Shown here in pieces: positions 24,530-35,749 of a stretch of DNA of 64,000 bases. Source of the stretch: Rhipicephalus microplus (Eukaryota; Arthropoda; Arachnida; Ixodida; Ixodidae); the NCBI RefSeq assembly GCF_043290135.1, contig NC_134703.1:109950005-110014004 (forward strand), read 5' to 3'. Numbering within the stretch: position 1 is the stretch's first letter; every line of letters begins with the position of its first letter. The notes beneath the pieces were generated by a model, which saw only the letters and a program-made list of their open reading frames with translations, ran no database searches and was not told the DNA's origin. The position numbers were made by a program, and so were the translations under genes.

Positions 24530-25080
24530 AAACCTTCCTCACGAAGATGTTATTCTAATCTTCACCGATTGACAGGATGCCTGTTGAAGGTATCGTTCGA
24601 GTACATACACACGAAATTTTAAACACTGCATTCCACCCAGCGCAAAAGTTCCGACTTGTCTGGACCCCCGGGCACGCCTCTCTCCCAGGTCATGACTGCG
24701 CACCTGCAGTTTACCCGATCACTCACTGATCGGGAACCAGAGGAAGAGCTTTCCAAGCCGGATCAGGACGACACAAACACGAAACTTCTAGGATATCGAG
24801 ACACTCTCGATTACTAGCGAAGAGAACGTATTCGGTACCCTACAACAAACCACACGTTCAGACGAGATGATGCAACCATGATGCGTCAACTGCAGATCAA
24901 CACCTCCCCAAACTTCTATTTCTTCCACATGGTCCATCCCCTTTATTACCCTGATGGAGCGGCCCCGACGTGATTTCACGTAACGCTGGAATATCAGTGT
25001 CCTGTCATTAGACTATGATGTGATGTGCACACAAAATACCGGCCATGCTCCAGCGTGATAGGGAATAGAAGACGACATTG
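24530..25080 (+). mobile_element. LINE RNase H-C-terminus fragment
   Basis: Plus-strand frameshifted remnants of a second RNase H-bearing LINE family. A TDxQDAC-like start is followed by NTAFHPAQKFRLVWTPGHAS (RNase H end), then a YRDTL...RERIRYPT...MMRQLQINTSPNFYF tail. It faces the minus-strand LINE on its left. No TSD was identified and the 3' end is unclear. Confidence 0.7.
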
Positions 25081-25385
25081 TAGGTTGTGCTCGTGCGAAA
25101 TGGCGTGAGGGGGGGCGAATGGTTGGAAGGGAGAAAAAATTGCCCCTACCTACCCTAAGGTAATCGTGAGGAAATGCGAATGCATTTCTTGCGTTGAGAG
25201 TACATTGCGATTTTTAAAGCCGTAAATTATTGACGAGATGGGGTTTGTACCGTAACCATTTACACGTTGATCAGCCAGCGAACGGTCGAAAGCGAGCCGC
25301 GCGCTTCACTCCATTTATATATACGTAGGAGCGAGCGGACAAGAAAGAGGGGCACGGGGAGGAGAGAGAGAGTGAACGGCGAGAA

Positions 25386-25460
25386 GAACAGTGAAGCACT
25401 GGCACATGTATGTGCCAGTGCTTCACTGTTCGCATCGCGGGAGCTCCACCGAGCTCCCGC
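25386..25460. other. 46-bp perfect palindrome plus second hairpin
   Basis: 25386-25407 is the exact reverse complement of 25410-25431: a 22-bp stem with a 2-nt centre (GT). Five bases on, GCGGGAGCTC (25437-25446) and GAGCTCCCGC (25451-25460) form a second perfect 10-bp stem with loop CACC. The surroundings (25250-25700) are CpG-rich with TATATATA at about 25315, but no gene was identified. Confidence 0.9.
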
Positions 25461-25822
25461 GAAGCGAGAGCCCTCGCAAGCCAGAGCACGCTCCTACTAT
25501 CCACTCACTCTCCGCCGATGACGAGTGTGATAAGGAGAGCACGCTCCGTGGAGGCAGCGCTCATCAAAATGCGAGAGGTGATAAGTTGATAACCTTTAGA
25601 GCGCGCCAAATGCGAGCCGCTCGCGCCATCTCGCCACTGATGACGAAAACGCGCTGAAGTTTCGGAGTTGTGAGGACCGCCGAAAAGTATATGGTGTATA
25701 TAAATGGGTTTCCGTCAGCATGATTGACAACGTACACTCCATGGTCTAATGGTCAGCGGTGAACGATGAGATCGTGTGGTCGCTGGTTCGGCGCTTCAGG
25801 ACAAAGTTTTTCCTTCTCTGTT

Positions 25823-26612
25823 TTTTTAAAGACGATATTCCTTTTCGGGAACCTTCGACGCGAAAATTATTGTTTTCCTGTCTGTATATTTGTCTCTTTA
25901 TCTGCCCTTGACGGTAGCCTAAACGGCACCATGTTGGCTATACGATACTCCAAACGGCCGACCCCATCCACAGCGCCCACAAATATTGCTCAAGGTTGAG
26001 CGTTCATACTTGTGTGATTGTCAAATATAAAGCAGTTATTGCGCATATCTTCCGCATCATAACAGCACGTCAAAATTCTGTGTGTCTCTTAGTAGAAAAA
26101 ACATACATAAGTAATTATAAGGACTATAGCGTTTATCACGTTGCGCTCACCCTAAAGAACCCCAGGTGGTCAAAATTTCCGGAGCCCTCCACTACGGCGT
26201 CTCTCATAATCAAATGGTGGTTTTGGGACGTTAAACCCCACAAATCACGTTGCGCTCACCAGGCAACGCTTGCACGAAAAAGAAAGTGTTTTCAAAGCTT
26301 TACTAAGACGACACGGTGGTGGCACCTACCAGTCGTTTTGCGTTCTACACTTTATCACCTCCGAGACGGGCGCCCACGCGTCGTTTTTCAAGATAACTGC
26401 CAGATAGCGCTCATGTCTCGCGTGTAACGTGACTTGATGGGCTCGTTCGTCTCCGCTGCTCGCTCAAGCACTCTAACGCAGCGCCTCCAGAATACCATTC
26501 ACCGAGTTTCTTGCGCAGAACATCCAATAAACGTTTTGTTCACTCTCTCCAGATGCAAGAATCTCGTCTTTCGACGACATTTGCAGGGTAACATGCAGAT
26601 ACGGTGCCAGTT
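25823..26612 (+). mobile_element. Repeat family A, copy 1
   Basis: The copy starts near TTTTTTTAAAGACGATATTCC and ends near CAGATACGGTGCCAGTTTTT. Shared blocks with the other copies include ACCTTCGACGCGAAAAT, AAAACATACATAAGTAATT, AACGCTTGCACGAAAA, CTCTAACGCAGCGCCTCCAG and CCAATAAACGTTTTGTTCA. It has no coding capacity. A Ruka SINE fragment interrupts it at 26152-26243. The class is unknown. A polyadenylation-like AATAAA and a T-rich end suggest a transcribed origin, but no terminal repeats were found. Confidence 0.85.
26135..26260 (+). mobile_element. Ruka 3' fragment with perfect 17-bp TSD
   Basis: The SINE body at 26152-26243 (AAGAACCCCAGGTGGTCAAA...GGACGTTAAACCCCACAA) is bounded by exact copies of ATCACGTTGCGCTCACC at 26135-26151 and 26244-26260. 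It lacks the tRNA head. It sits inside family A, so it is younger than that copy. Confidence 0.95.
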
Positions 26613-27054
26613 TTTTTTTCTTTCAATTCAGTTGGTATATATTTTACAATGCCATAATCATGACGGAAATACGTCAGCAGAGCCACGGTGGAACACAGCA
26701 TAGAAATATTGCTTGGTAATATTTGCTTATCGCTGTCGTGATCTGCACGCTAATGGCATGCAGAGCGATAACTCTAGGCAAGTAATAGGGAAAAAAAAAG
26801 TCCCAGACTTGAGGAGTATTATAGACCACCTTGATATGGCATAGGGTGATAAAAATGTGCACACGTGTGTTTTTCTCGGGAGAGAGTACAAAATAGTTTC
26901 ACTTCAGCAGGTGAGGCTCACTGTGAACGTATTTTGATTAAAGCTTTGGAAGTACACCTTGAAACTGATGCCAGATCAGGGACTCGTGTTAGAGAGATGC
27001 GCTTTCAGTGTCTACTGTTTTTTATACTTCTCAGTCCAACATGTGTGAAAATCT

Positions 27055-27382
27055 GTCAGCGGATGAGCGTACAACAACTTATATTTGTTCCTGCGGTGCA
27101 GCTCTCAGAAAGAGCAAGCATGTTATCGTTGTGGTTCTACGGCAGACTACGCAAATAGGTCTGAGTGCGAGGCCAAGGCAGGGAAGTATCTAAAATGTGA
27201 GAAAGTTGGTCATTTGGAAAAAAAAAGTTTGCAAGTCGTTGCGGAAGTTTGAGAAGAATGTTCAGCATATAGCGGAAGGTAACGATACAGCTGATTAAGA
27301 CGACCATTTAATTGTCTGTCAGATCTGGAGCCATAAGAAGGAAATTTACGAAGTGTTGGAAGTTCAAACAACTTCTCTATCG
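27055..27382 (+). mobile_element. Ty3/gypsy gag fragment with zinc knuckles
   Basis: A frameshifted plus-strand segment reads RTTTYICSCGAALRKSKHV, then CYRCGSTADYANRSECEAKA, then YLKCEKVGHLEKK. These are two CCHC-type knuckles, the second degraded in its last Cys position. It continues to KKEIYEVLEVQTTSLSL and stops at the 3' tail of the minus-strand LINE. Gag knuckles leading into the protease region fit a Ty3/gypsy element whose pol resumes at about 32880. Confidence 0.7.
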
Positions 27383-29443
27383 TTATTTTTATTTATTTGA
27401 AATTACGCAAGCCAACATTCAGGCTCAAGCAGGATGGGCTCAAGCAAGAGGAGCTTCACGTGCAATCAAAACATATATATAGAAAAAAACGCATTGAGTG
27501 AACCCAACAAACAAGACAAACGATTAAACTAGTAGGATCTTTGAAAGATCGGGCCTTGAAAACAAATGGTAGGAGAAAGCAGAAACGGTAACCACGAAGA
27601 GTGCTAGACCATTAAAACATGGCATTGAATATTGCTAACAAAGTGATCGGAGCTGAATATAATGTTTGGCCATGAATTTCAATCCGCTACCGTACGAGAA
27701 AAAAAATGTATTGAAATGTTTTTGTGCGAGCGAAGATTGCTGCTAACGAATGTTTGTGATTGTGCCGTGATGTTCTTAAAGTAAGACGCTCAATAAATGC
27801 TGGGTGAGATAAATTGATTTCACTTACTAGGCAGTTGTGAAGAAATAAAAGGCGGTTAACTTTTCTCTGGGCATCCAGCATTGGTTTGTTATTTAGCTTT
27901 ATCAGCTGTGTAGGGAAATCTGTCTGTATTTTCCAAATATGAATTGCATTGGTTTACGCTGAACATCTTCTGGGTGCGAAATATCTTATTGATAATGAAG
28001 GTCCCACACAGTTGATTCGTACTCCAATTTATAGCTTATGCAGGCGTTGTACGTTAGAAGTTCAATGCTACTGGGCGCTTTCCTAAATTTTCTTTTAAGA
28101 AGCCACACTTTCCAGAGGCAGGCTGCACAAATATCAGAAATATGTTCTGATCATGTGAACTTATTTGTTAATGTAATGCCTAAGTAATAAAGTTATTAAC
28201 TTCTGCGGCCCAACTGTTCCTGACTGAATGTACGGAAATACTGACCAGTTTTTTTTTCTAGTTACATCGAGTAGCCCTGTTTTCTCTGAGTATAAAATTG
28301 TTCGCAAACGCTTACACCAATCTGAAACCGCAAATATACTGTTTTGTATTAAGATGTGGTCATTTGTATTTGAGAATTCCTTGAAAACAACACAATCATC
28401 AGCAAACAACCGTATTGATACAGTAGCAGTAACCACTTCAACCAGATCATTTACATGAATAAGAAATAATAAAGAGCCTCAAACACTGCTTTGAGGTCCT
28501 TTATTTGAGGTAACATGAAGCACAGGAGATAAGGACTTTTTTTCATTTCTACAAATTGTTTTCTATTAGAAGAGATGATCTCGTTCATTTAAGAATGAAG
28601 GACGGCAGGACGAGGTGTCGTAACTTATACAATAGCTTACCATGTGGTAATTTATCGAAGGCCTTCGAAAAGTTTGAACATACAATATCAACCTGCGCAG
28701 AGACATCAGGTACAGCCAAGATCTCGTACACTGTATAAACTAACTGAGTAACTGGTAAAATAGATTTTCTCAAGCCGTGTTGATGTGGTGACAATAGACG
28801 TCGATCAGTTAGAAATTCCTGAATGTAACATGCAACTGCATGCTTTAATCACTTACAACACGAGCTCATTACTCAGACAGGGTGGCAATTATTTACCGAA
28901 AGCCAGTCACTTTTCTTGTGGATGGGTGTAACACGCGCAATGCGCCAATCACTTGGGATGACACTTGTGGTTATCGATAGGGTAATCATATTAGTCAGAA
29001 ATCCAGAAATTTGCTCAGCATGGCGTCTAAGAAATGGGTTAGGAATACCACCTGAGCCAGCAAACTTCTTAATACTCAGATTTAAAAGCATGGCGGTGAT
29101 GCCATCTTGAGTTATTACTACTGTTTTTGCTGGTTCTGTCTGGGCACCCTAATAATTGTATTCATTCAACGCCCAAAATACTGTATGAATGAAAACCTTT
29201 GTGATTTCCATTGGTTTCTAGACAATTCGATCATGCACTTTCAGTTTCTATATCTCCTCATTAGCTTCAGTTATGTGGCGCCAAAGCTTAGGAGGGTCAA
29301 TCTTAATAAACTTAGCCAAGGTATTCTTGAAGAAATTATTTCTTGCGTGTCTAACCTCATTCAGCAGTTCTTAATTTAGTTCATTGAACTGTGGCATAGA
29401 AGTCTTATGCTGCCTTCTAAGGCACTTTATTTTTCATTTTAGT

Positions 29444-30380
29444 GGCGAAGCTCCTTATGGCGTGGCTTGTGCGTCTCTCGTAGTACGTAACCACCAGTGG
29501 CCCATACCCGAAATAGGTATAACATTTAACCTCCAAGGTGGTGCCGGTGAGAGATTTCTTCTGTGCGTTGTTTAACAATAAAGTATAGTGCTCAATGTAC
29601 ATGCCAATGGCTGATAATGGGGAATGAGAGACAGGAGCATTCGGCTTTTAGTCAACGCGCTTGCTGCGATCCCCATTAGCAGCCATTGGCATGTACATTG
29701 AGCACTATTGGACAAGAAAGGGTTGCTACATTATACTTGTTGTGGTGTAACCTCCTTAATTTTAGAAAGGTTTAGCGAGCGTTGAGCCGCAGGGCCATCA
29801 ATACAATGAACTAGTATATACCATGAATGAATTCGAGGTGGTTAAAGGGGGGAAGCAGATACGAAGCGCGAGCCATAAAAAATTAAAAGCTGAATCCTCC
29901 TGTCTCTCATTTCACATTAGCAGCCACTGGCATGTACATTGATCACTATCTTACAGAAAAAGGTTGCTACGTTATACTCGCTGGGCGTAACCTCCTTGGT
30001 TTTAGAAAGGTTAAGCAAGCAATGGGCCGCAGTGCCATGAATACAGTGAACTAGTATATACCATGAACTCAAGCTGGTTGAAGATGGGAAGTAGACCCGA
30101 AGCGCAAGCGGTAAGACAGTGTACGTGTGCCACCTCTCGTTTATTCCTTGGAATGTCCACTGAATGGCGGTGCTTCTATATGGGGTATATATGATAAAAA
30201 GATGCGATATGGTTGGACTTGGAGTGTTGAATAGATGGACGAACGGACACACAGGCAGATGCATTGATGGACGCATGAAAGGACGCAGGGGCGGATGCAT
30301 GAACGAACGCAGAGATGGGCGCACGAACAGACGCATGGACGGTCACACAGACGGATGCATGGGCGGACGAATGCTTCGCC
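29444..30380 (+). mobile_element. Family B element, copy 1
   Basis: GGCGAAGC at 29444-29451 and GCTTCGCC at 30373-30380 are inverted ends. Inside, about 29585-29655 is inverted at about 29669-29708 and again at about 29884-29950. A segment of about 250-270 bp is tandemly duplicated (about 29670-29915 and 29920-30120). A GGACGNACGCA-type minisatellite of about 11-12-bp units fills 30235-30372. It has no protein-coding capacity. It was inserted in the CR1-like LINE between endonuclease and RT. Confidence 0.8.
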
Positions 30381-30523
30381 CCACTCTCCATCATTCACTC
30401 CGTGGATATGCTGCCATTTTTTTTCTGTATTATGGACCTAGTGATCCAAGAATTTGAGCGCCATATACGAATATGTTTAGTTGGAATGAAATGAGAAACG
30501 CAATATTCTGAAATGTTTACAAA

Positions 30524-30712
30524 AAAATGTTTAACGATTTCGAGTACTTTGAACTCAACTATGGGAGAGCACTGAGTCGTCCCGGTAAAAGCAAGGAGGT
30601 TATAGTGCTAAAGAAGCAATGAATTTGAGAAGTGTGTTTAGAATAAAATGTTTAACGATTTCGACTACTTCGTACTCTACTATGAGAGAGCACTGAGCAG
30701 TCCCGCTAAAAT
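30524..30712 (+). repeat. Repeat D, two direct copies
   Basis: AAAATGTTTAACGATTTCGA...GAGAGCACTGAG...CCCGG/CTAAAA occurs at 30524-30592 and 30646-30712. The reverse complement occurs at 12842-12912, next to element C. Confidence 0.85.
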
Positions 30713-32879
30713 AAAGGGCTACAAACTCTGGCTTCTGCGTTTGAGACATGGATATTTATTGCAAACTAGTAACAACATTTCAGGTGAGTACAACTGCCTG
30801 GTGCAACACGGAGCAAAACCTTTGCCACAAACACTCAACATCATGACTGTCACAGGCAAAGTGCATGTCCAAATAATCAGTAGTGGCCGTACCATTAGCC
30901 CTATTATAATCTCTAATCTAACCTCCCGGTAATTCCTTCTTCATTCCTACTCCTCCTCTAATTATAGGCGAACAATAGGTTTTCTTATCTCCAAGAGCCT
31001 CTTGAATCATAATAAACAATATTAAATTATCACCAGAAATTACAGGCTTCACAAGCACTGTTCCACTACTGAATTTCTTTCTGATAAATAGCGCGTCTAA
31101 AAAACTATTTCCTCGAGTGCACTTTTTGCAACTTGCTCAAGATTGTAGAGCATATAATATCCCCAAGAATATCACTGGTAATGAAATTCCTGTACTGAAA
31201 ATGGCTCCAGTCAATGGATGGAAGTTTAAAGTCTCCAGAAATAATCATGTTTTTACCGTATAGTTTTAAAAGACGGTAATACAGCTCACTCGAGAAGACA
31301 TCGCTAGCATACGGTGGTCGATAAACAGCGCAAAGATAAAAAGTTGTTTCCCGAAATAATGCTTCTAGGATCAAGCTTCCATAATCACTGATCTGGTCTG
31401 ACACTGTTACATCAATACCATGCTCTACAATGATCGCTACGCCACCACCTCTAGACTTTCGATCTCATCGCAATAGCTGGTAGCCTGGCGGAACGATTTC
31501 GTCATCGCGAATCAAAACATGTAACCATGTCTCAGTTATATTGCAGAAATGAGGATAATGCAACAAAAGCAACTCTTCAAACTCATCTACTGTATTAACA
31601 AGGCTTCTTGCATAAAAACTGAGCAAACGAAGCTGATGTGGCACTGACTGCTAGCAATCCGACGGTGATTTTTTTTTTGTCTTGCTATTCGTTTGCGGGA
31701 GTTAGCTGTATCGTCGCACACGTATATCTCACTGGTGATACAGATTTTACAATGCACAAGTGACACCTTCTTCCCATTTGCTTTATCCTTCCTCACTCTT
31801 TCCTAGGGCAGTTTTTTCACCCGCAACTTGTCTCCGCAGTAATAATTTTGAGTGCTTATGCCCGTCCTTTTTAGCTTTTTGCAATATCTAAGCACTGTTT
31901 CTTTTTCGCTGAAATCTTAAGAACACAAATTAACTCGTCGCTGTAGAGAAGGTTTACCAAGCCTATGAATTCAAGTACTGACGTAACACTAAGGCCTAAT
32001 TTAGTTTCAAGAATTTCTTTAATAACTTTGTCCCGCAATAGGGATTCATTTTCTTTCGGTTGCTCGGTCAAACCAGAAACCACCAAATTATACCTATGAC
32101 TATGGCCCTCTAAGACCACTAGTTTTGTTTGTTGTGTTTTAGCATGGCCTGCATAAAATCCATTGATGTGTCAATACCCTCAATCGAGCAAGCTTTAAGC
32201 TGCAGCATTTGCACATTATCCTCTAGGTTCACTAGTCACGTGCCAAAATTATAAACAGCCTTTTTTGTTGCTTCAAGGCGCTGTTTTAGTTAAGGGATTT
32301 CAGTTATAATTCCTTGTTGGCCATCCATAATATTTTCAAACGTTTCTTCGACCGATTGCTCTGGATTCACCTCTATAGGCACCCGACACTGGACTAGAGG
32401 GCGCGATGGAGCTCTTTTGGGCCACGTCAGCATTGTTGGTGTATACCGACTGCCAGGGATACGATGAAAATGAAACTCTCGCTGAAAATAGCGACATGCA
32501 GAAGTGTCATTGCTTTTTTGGCACGTGCTCAAAGAACGCTTCCTAGGTACTTCCGTAATCACGCGTGACAGCCTTGTTAACCACTGAATAAAAAAAGTAC
32601 CCGGGAAAGTTCGCTTTTGCTGCGTCTACTCGCCAAGCGACGCAGGGGCGGGCCCGGTTTTGCGGTGTCTATTCGCTAGGCTGTGTGTTGGCGCTATCGT
32701 TCTTGCAGACTGCGTTGCCGAATGCCTATACCACCACACAAAATGAGTGTACACATGCACAAGCACTCATACGCAATAAGCAGGCATCTGTGTGGACACG
32801 TCAAAAAATGGCAAGAAAACGGCCATCATTGCGTGCAGAATGACAGTGACCAACCTGTACGAAAATAAGTAGGCGCATG

Positions 32880-33133
32880 GTGAGTGGTGTGTTCGCGGTG
32901 CCTGTGGTAACAAAAAAATCTTAGATTAGACGGCATCGCGGCTCTGGATATGAAGCTTCAATGATCAGCGCAGGTCTCTTCTAATGACGCAAGAAATTGC
33001 CGTGTTACCACCAGAACAACGTTCTAAGTTTAAACAGTTATTTGCAAAAAAGCTGGGAACTGTGAGAGGTTTCGCTCACATGGTCAGAGTTTGCGCGTCT
33101 GTACAACCAGTGGTGTTAAGACGACTACCATTC
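32880..33133 (+). mobile_element. Ty3/gypsy pol, protease-RT junction
   Basis: Plus-strand frameshifted segments read SGVFAVPVVTKK, LRLDGIAALDMKL and RSKFKQLFAKKLGTVRGFAH, then VQPVVLRRLPF. This is the pre-RT region of a Ty3/gypsy polyprotein and continues the gag fragment at 27055-27382 across the LINE insertion. Confidence 0.75.
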
Positions 33134-33389
33134 GTAATATGGCATGCAAACATGTAAATATGCAAAATGTACATATTAATGTATTACTTGCGTCTCTTGT
33201 TTACCTTTAAATATTTTTTGTGGTTGTGTTTGTGTGAACCATAGAATGCACATGTTCTTTCAATTTAATCTCATATCCATGTTCATGTAAATGAGGTCTG
33301 TTTTGTTATCATCGTTATTGTATGTCTAAGAAGAAAATGTTCTGTTGAGTGTTGTTGACGTTTGTAACAATATTTTTTTTTTGAAACAG
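33134..33389 (+). other. Intron-like 256-bp insert in gypsy pol
   Basis: This AT-rich block separates RRLPF (ending 33133) from QVWAEVQ (starting 33390). It begins GTAATA, ends TTTTTTTTTTGAAACAG, and its exact removal restores the frame. It could be a short insertion of another kind, since part of the expected pol sequence (a few residues) is missing at the junction. Confidence 0.45.
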
Positions 33390-33770
33390 CAAGTCTGGGC
33401 AGAAGTTCAGAAATAGGAACAAGCGCAGGGCACCATTGAGCGTGTCGACTCTCCAGAATGAGTCTCCTCTATTGTCGTAGACAGAAAGAAAGACGGCTCG
33501 ATTCACATGTGCTTTGACTTACGGGAGCCAAACAAAACGGTGGTGATGGTAAGTTTTTCTTTGTCACAAACTGGGAAACTCCTGAGCAGCTTGGCCGGGG
33601 CACAGCGTTTCTCCAAGCTAGATTTAGCTTCTGCATACCACCTGTTACCACCGGGTTCAGGCAGCCGTTATTTTACCAAGTTCTCAATGAATGACGGAAT
33701 ATTTCGCTTCAAGAAGGTTCGGCATCGGCGCCCTCAGCGTTAAAAAATGGTGCCTATCATTTTGAAGGGG
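33390..33770 (+). mobile_element. Ty3/gypsy reverse transcriptase, N-terminal part
   Basis: Reads QVWAEVQ...IERVDSPE, VSPIVVDRKKDGSIHMCFDL, REPNKTVVMV, FSKLDLASAYHLLP, FTKFSMNDGIFRFKKV and then, after a frameshift, FGIGAPSALKK. These are RT motifs in the normal order (LDLASAYH contains the first catalytic Asp). The sequence stops at the TSD of the I-clade LINE and resumes at 39403. Confidence 0.88.
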
Positions 33771-34046
33771 AGGCGCTGTGGTCCCCGATCGGAGCAATCG
33801 CCTCTCACATCGGCTCCGTCGTTTTCGTTGTTCCGCTGGCCACTCCCTCACGGTGCGACCATTTCCAGCACACCATCCGATTCGCGAAGTTGCCGAAAAT
33901 TGACTGATAACAAGTGTCAAGGTGGGAAACATTTTTTGACAATATTACCAGACCTTTCCTGTTCACTCCACTACGTGCGGAGCAATTCATACCGAGCAGT
34001 AGGGCCCGTTAGGCCTACAACCAGACGGCTTACGTTCCCCTCGGAC

Positions 34047-35453
34047 ATGACGGACTCCCGCATGGACGATGAGACTTCCGACATATCCGAGAACGACGAG
34101 GAGGATTTCGGGTGGCAAGTTGCTGCCGGCCGATGATCCCGTGCGGAGAAGAGCAGCGCAGCGGCCAACGCGGTGCCATGCAACTCAGAAGCGTCCAGTG
34201 GAGACGCCGCCACCGGCGGTGGCAGGAGAGCCGCAAACGCCACCGCCGCGTTCAAGAATCGTGTTGTCAAAGCCTCGCGGATGCCCCAGCTGCCCGAGGA
34301 GCATCAAAAGATTATAATCTCACCAAGGGGAGGACTGAATTTGAGCAAAGTGAGCACCACGACGATCGGAACTGCAGTGATCGAGGCTTCTGGCCTGACG
34401 GCAGAGCAAGCACATGAAGACGTGGTGTGCCCCAAGTTCACGCAAAATAGTGTCGTGCTTAGCACGCCTGAACCAGATAAGGTGGCAAGGTATGTCAGAA
34501 TCAAGTCCTTCAAGATCGTGGAAGCGGAATATAAAGTCAATGCGTATGAAACGGCACCACACGCCAGTTGCAGAGGTGTGATTAGACGAGTCGACATCAG
34601 AGACTCCCAGTCCGCTATAACAACAAACATCGTGCATGAGCGCAATCCGCTCGCTTTGGCTGCAAAGTGTATCAAGACTTCGGGCTCAGTCATCGTCCTC
34701 TTCGACGGACTGCATGTGCCAAAATTGTGCGTTACGGATCGACCTTGGTAAGATGATATCTCTACAGGAAACAATTTGATGTGTTTCACTTGTGGTAGGG
34801 TAGGACACCGCTTGGATGTGTGCCCAACGTCGCACTCTGTTCAGTGTCGAGGGTGTGGAGCCCTCAACCCGCCAGAGAACCATATCTGCACACCCACGTG
34901 CAAGTTCCGCGGAGGAGGTCACCCCACCGGAGACAAAACGTGCAGGAAGCGGTTTCAAGTACCCCATGTGGTACGGGCTCACCGAAGGGAACGCAACCAG
35001 TCGCGATCGGCCACGAAGGCACCCATGGATACGCCAAGCCTACACAAGAGCCCCAAAAACTGCTCACGCTTTCGGAGTTGCTCGAGATCCAGACACCGCT
35101 TGCTACCCAGGAAGAACAGCCGCTTCAAGTCGAGAGGAGTGCTGGAGAGCACAGAATTCGGAGCGCCTGGTGCCACGCCGGCTGCAGGGACCACTTGGGC
35201 CGATAAAGCAAAAGGTACCATGAGAGTCACTGGTAGCACTGCTGTGCCAGCGGTGACTGACAGCAATGATGCCAGAATAGATCAATTGATTAGGGAGGTA
35301 AAGTTTTTGCGGAAAGCTAACGAAGAACTGACCAAACAGGTAATCGAGCTCAAAAAGAAGGCGGAGCCATGCCCTGCGAGCGTAGTAACAGTCAGGCCAG
35401 TAAGTCAAAATAATGAATCATGTGAGGCGTACTGCTCTCCTACTCCTAAATAG
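34047..35453 (+). pseudogene. I-clade LINE ORF1 (gag-like, CCHC knuckles)
   Basis: A single frame runs from ATG at 34047 (MTDSRMDDETSDISENDEED) to TAG at 35451. It is broken only by in-frame TGA (34134) and TAA (34749). The middle part has an RNA-binding gag-like region ending KLCVTDRPW. Then come knuckles CFTCGRVGHRLDVC (CX2CX4HX4C), CRGCGALNPPENHIC and CKFRGGGHPTGDKTC, an Arg/Ser-rich stretch (FRSCSRSRHR), and a C-terminal coiled coil (IREVKFLRKANEELTKQVIE). The usual role is binding element RNA in the retrotransposition particle. With two stops it is inactive. Confidence 0.88.
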
Positions 35454-35749
35454 AGAGCAGTTAGCCCCGAAAGTCGTTCAGTTTTCTCAGTCCTTCCTGA
35501 ACTGAAAGAGGTAAATAGAAGAAATCAAGGAGACGACGGAAAGGACTAACTTCAAAGTGGACAAACTATGGAAATGGGAGTTGACGGCAGAAAAGAGATT
35601 CAAGAAACTGGAAATAAAAAATGACGACGACGAATCGTTGCCGTCAGACACGGAAAGTCTATATTCACTCTCTGGACCGTCGGGGATTACTCCAAAAAGA
35701 ACGACGGTGGGCAACAGCAAACTAAACTCATCGAACAATTATAACTAGC
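35454..35749 (+). other. ORF1-ORF2 spacer of the I-clade LINE
   Basis: A short frame, VDKLWKWELTAEKRFKKLEI...DTESLYSLSGPSG, looks like a coiled-coil extension of ORF1 in another frame. It may therefore be the original ORF1 C-terminus after a frameshift. Confidence 0.5.

Larger units (their letters stand above)
27383..32880 (-). mobile_element. CR1-like LINE, nearly complete but degraded
   Basis: Read on the minus strand. The ORF1-like part (about 32570-31870) has a coiled coil (LKQRLEATKKAVYNFG) and NLVVSGLTEQPKENESLLRD. The endonuclease (about 31650-31105) has ITETWL, RGGGVAII, LCAVYRPPYASD and ISGDFKLPSIDW. The linker (30930-30713) includes DYLDMHFACDSHDVECLWQR. The RT (29430-27690) has AGSGGIPNPFLRRH, WRIARVTPIHKKSD, LSPHQHGLRKS, CSNFSKAFDKLPHGKLLYKL, IRLFADDCVVF and a C-terminal HPAFIERLTLRTSRHNHKHS. 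The 3' tail is TTCAAATAAATAAAAATA at 27383. The 5' limit is uncertain by about 150 bp. It is interrupted by family B and repeat D (29437-30712) and carries many frameshifts. Confidence 0.85.

Noticed and set aside
25735..25805. tRNA-like segment ATGGTCTAATGGTCAGC...GTCGCTGGTTCGGCG
   Set aside because: The A-box and B-box resemble a Glu/Asp-type tRNA, but I could not form an acceptor stem or normal arms. At most it is a decayed tRNA-derived sequence.
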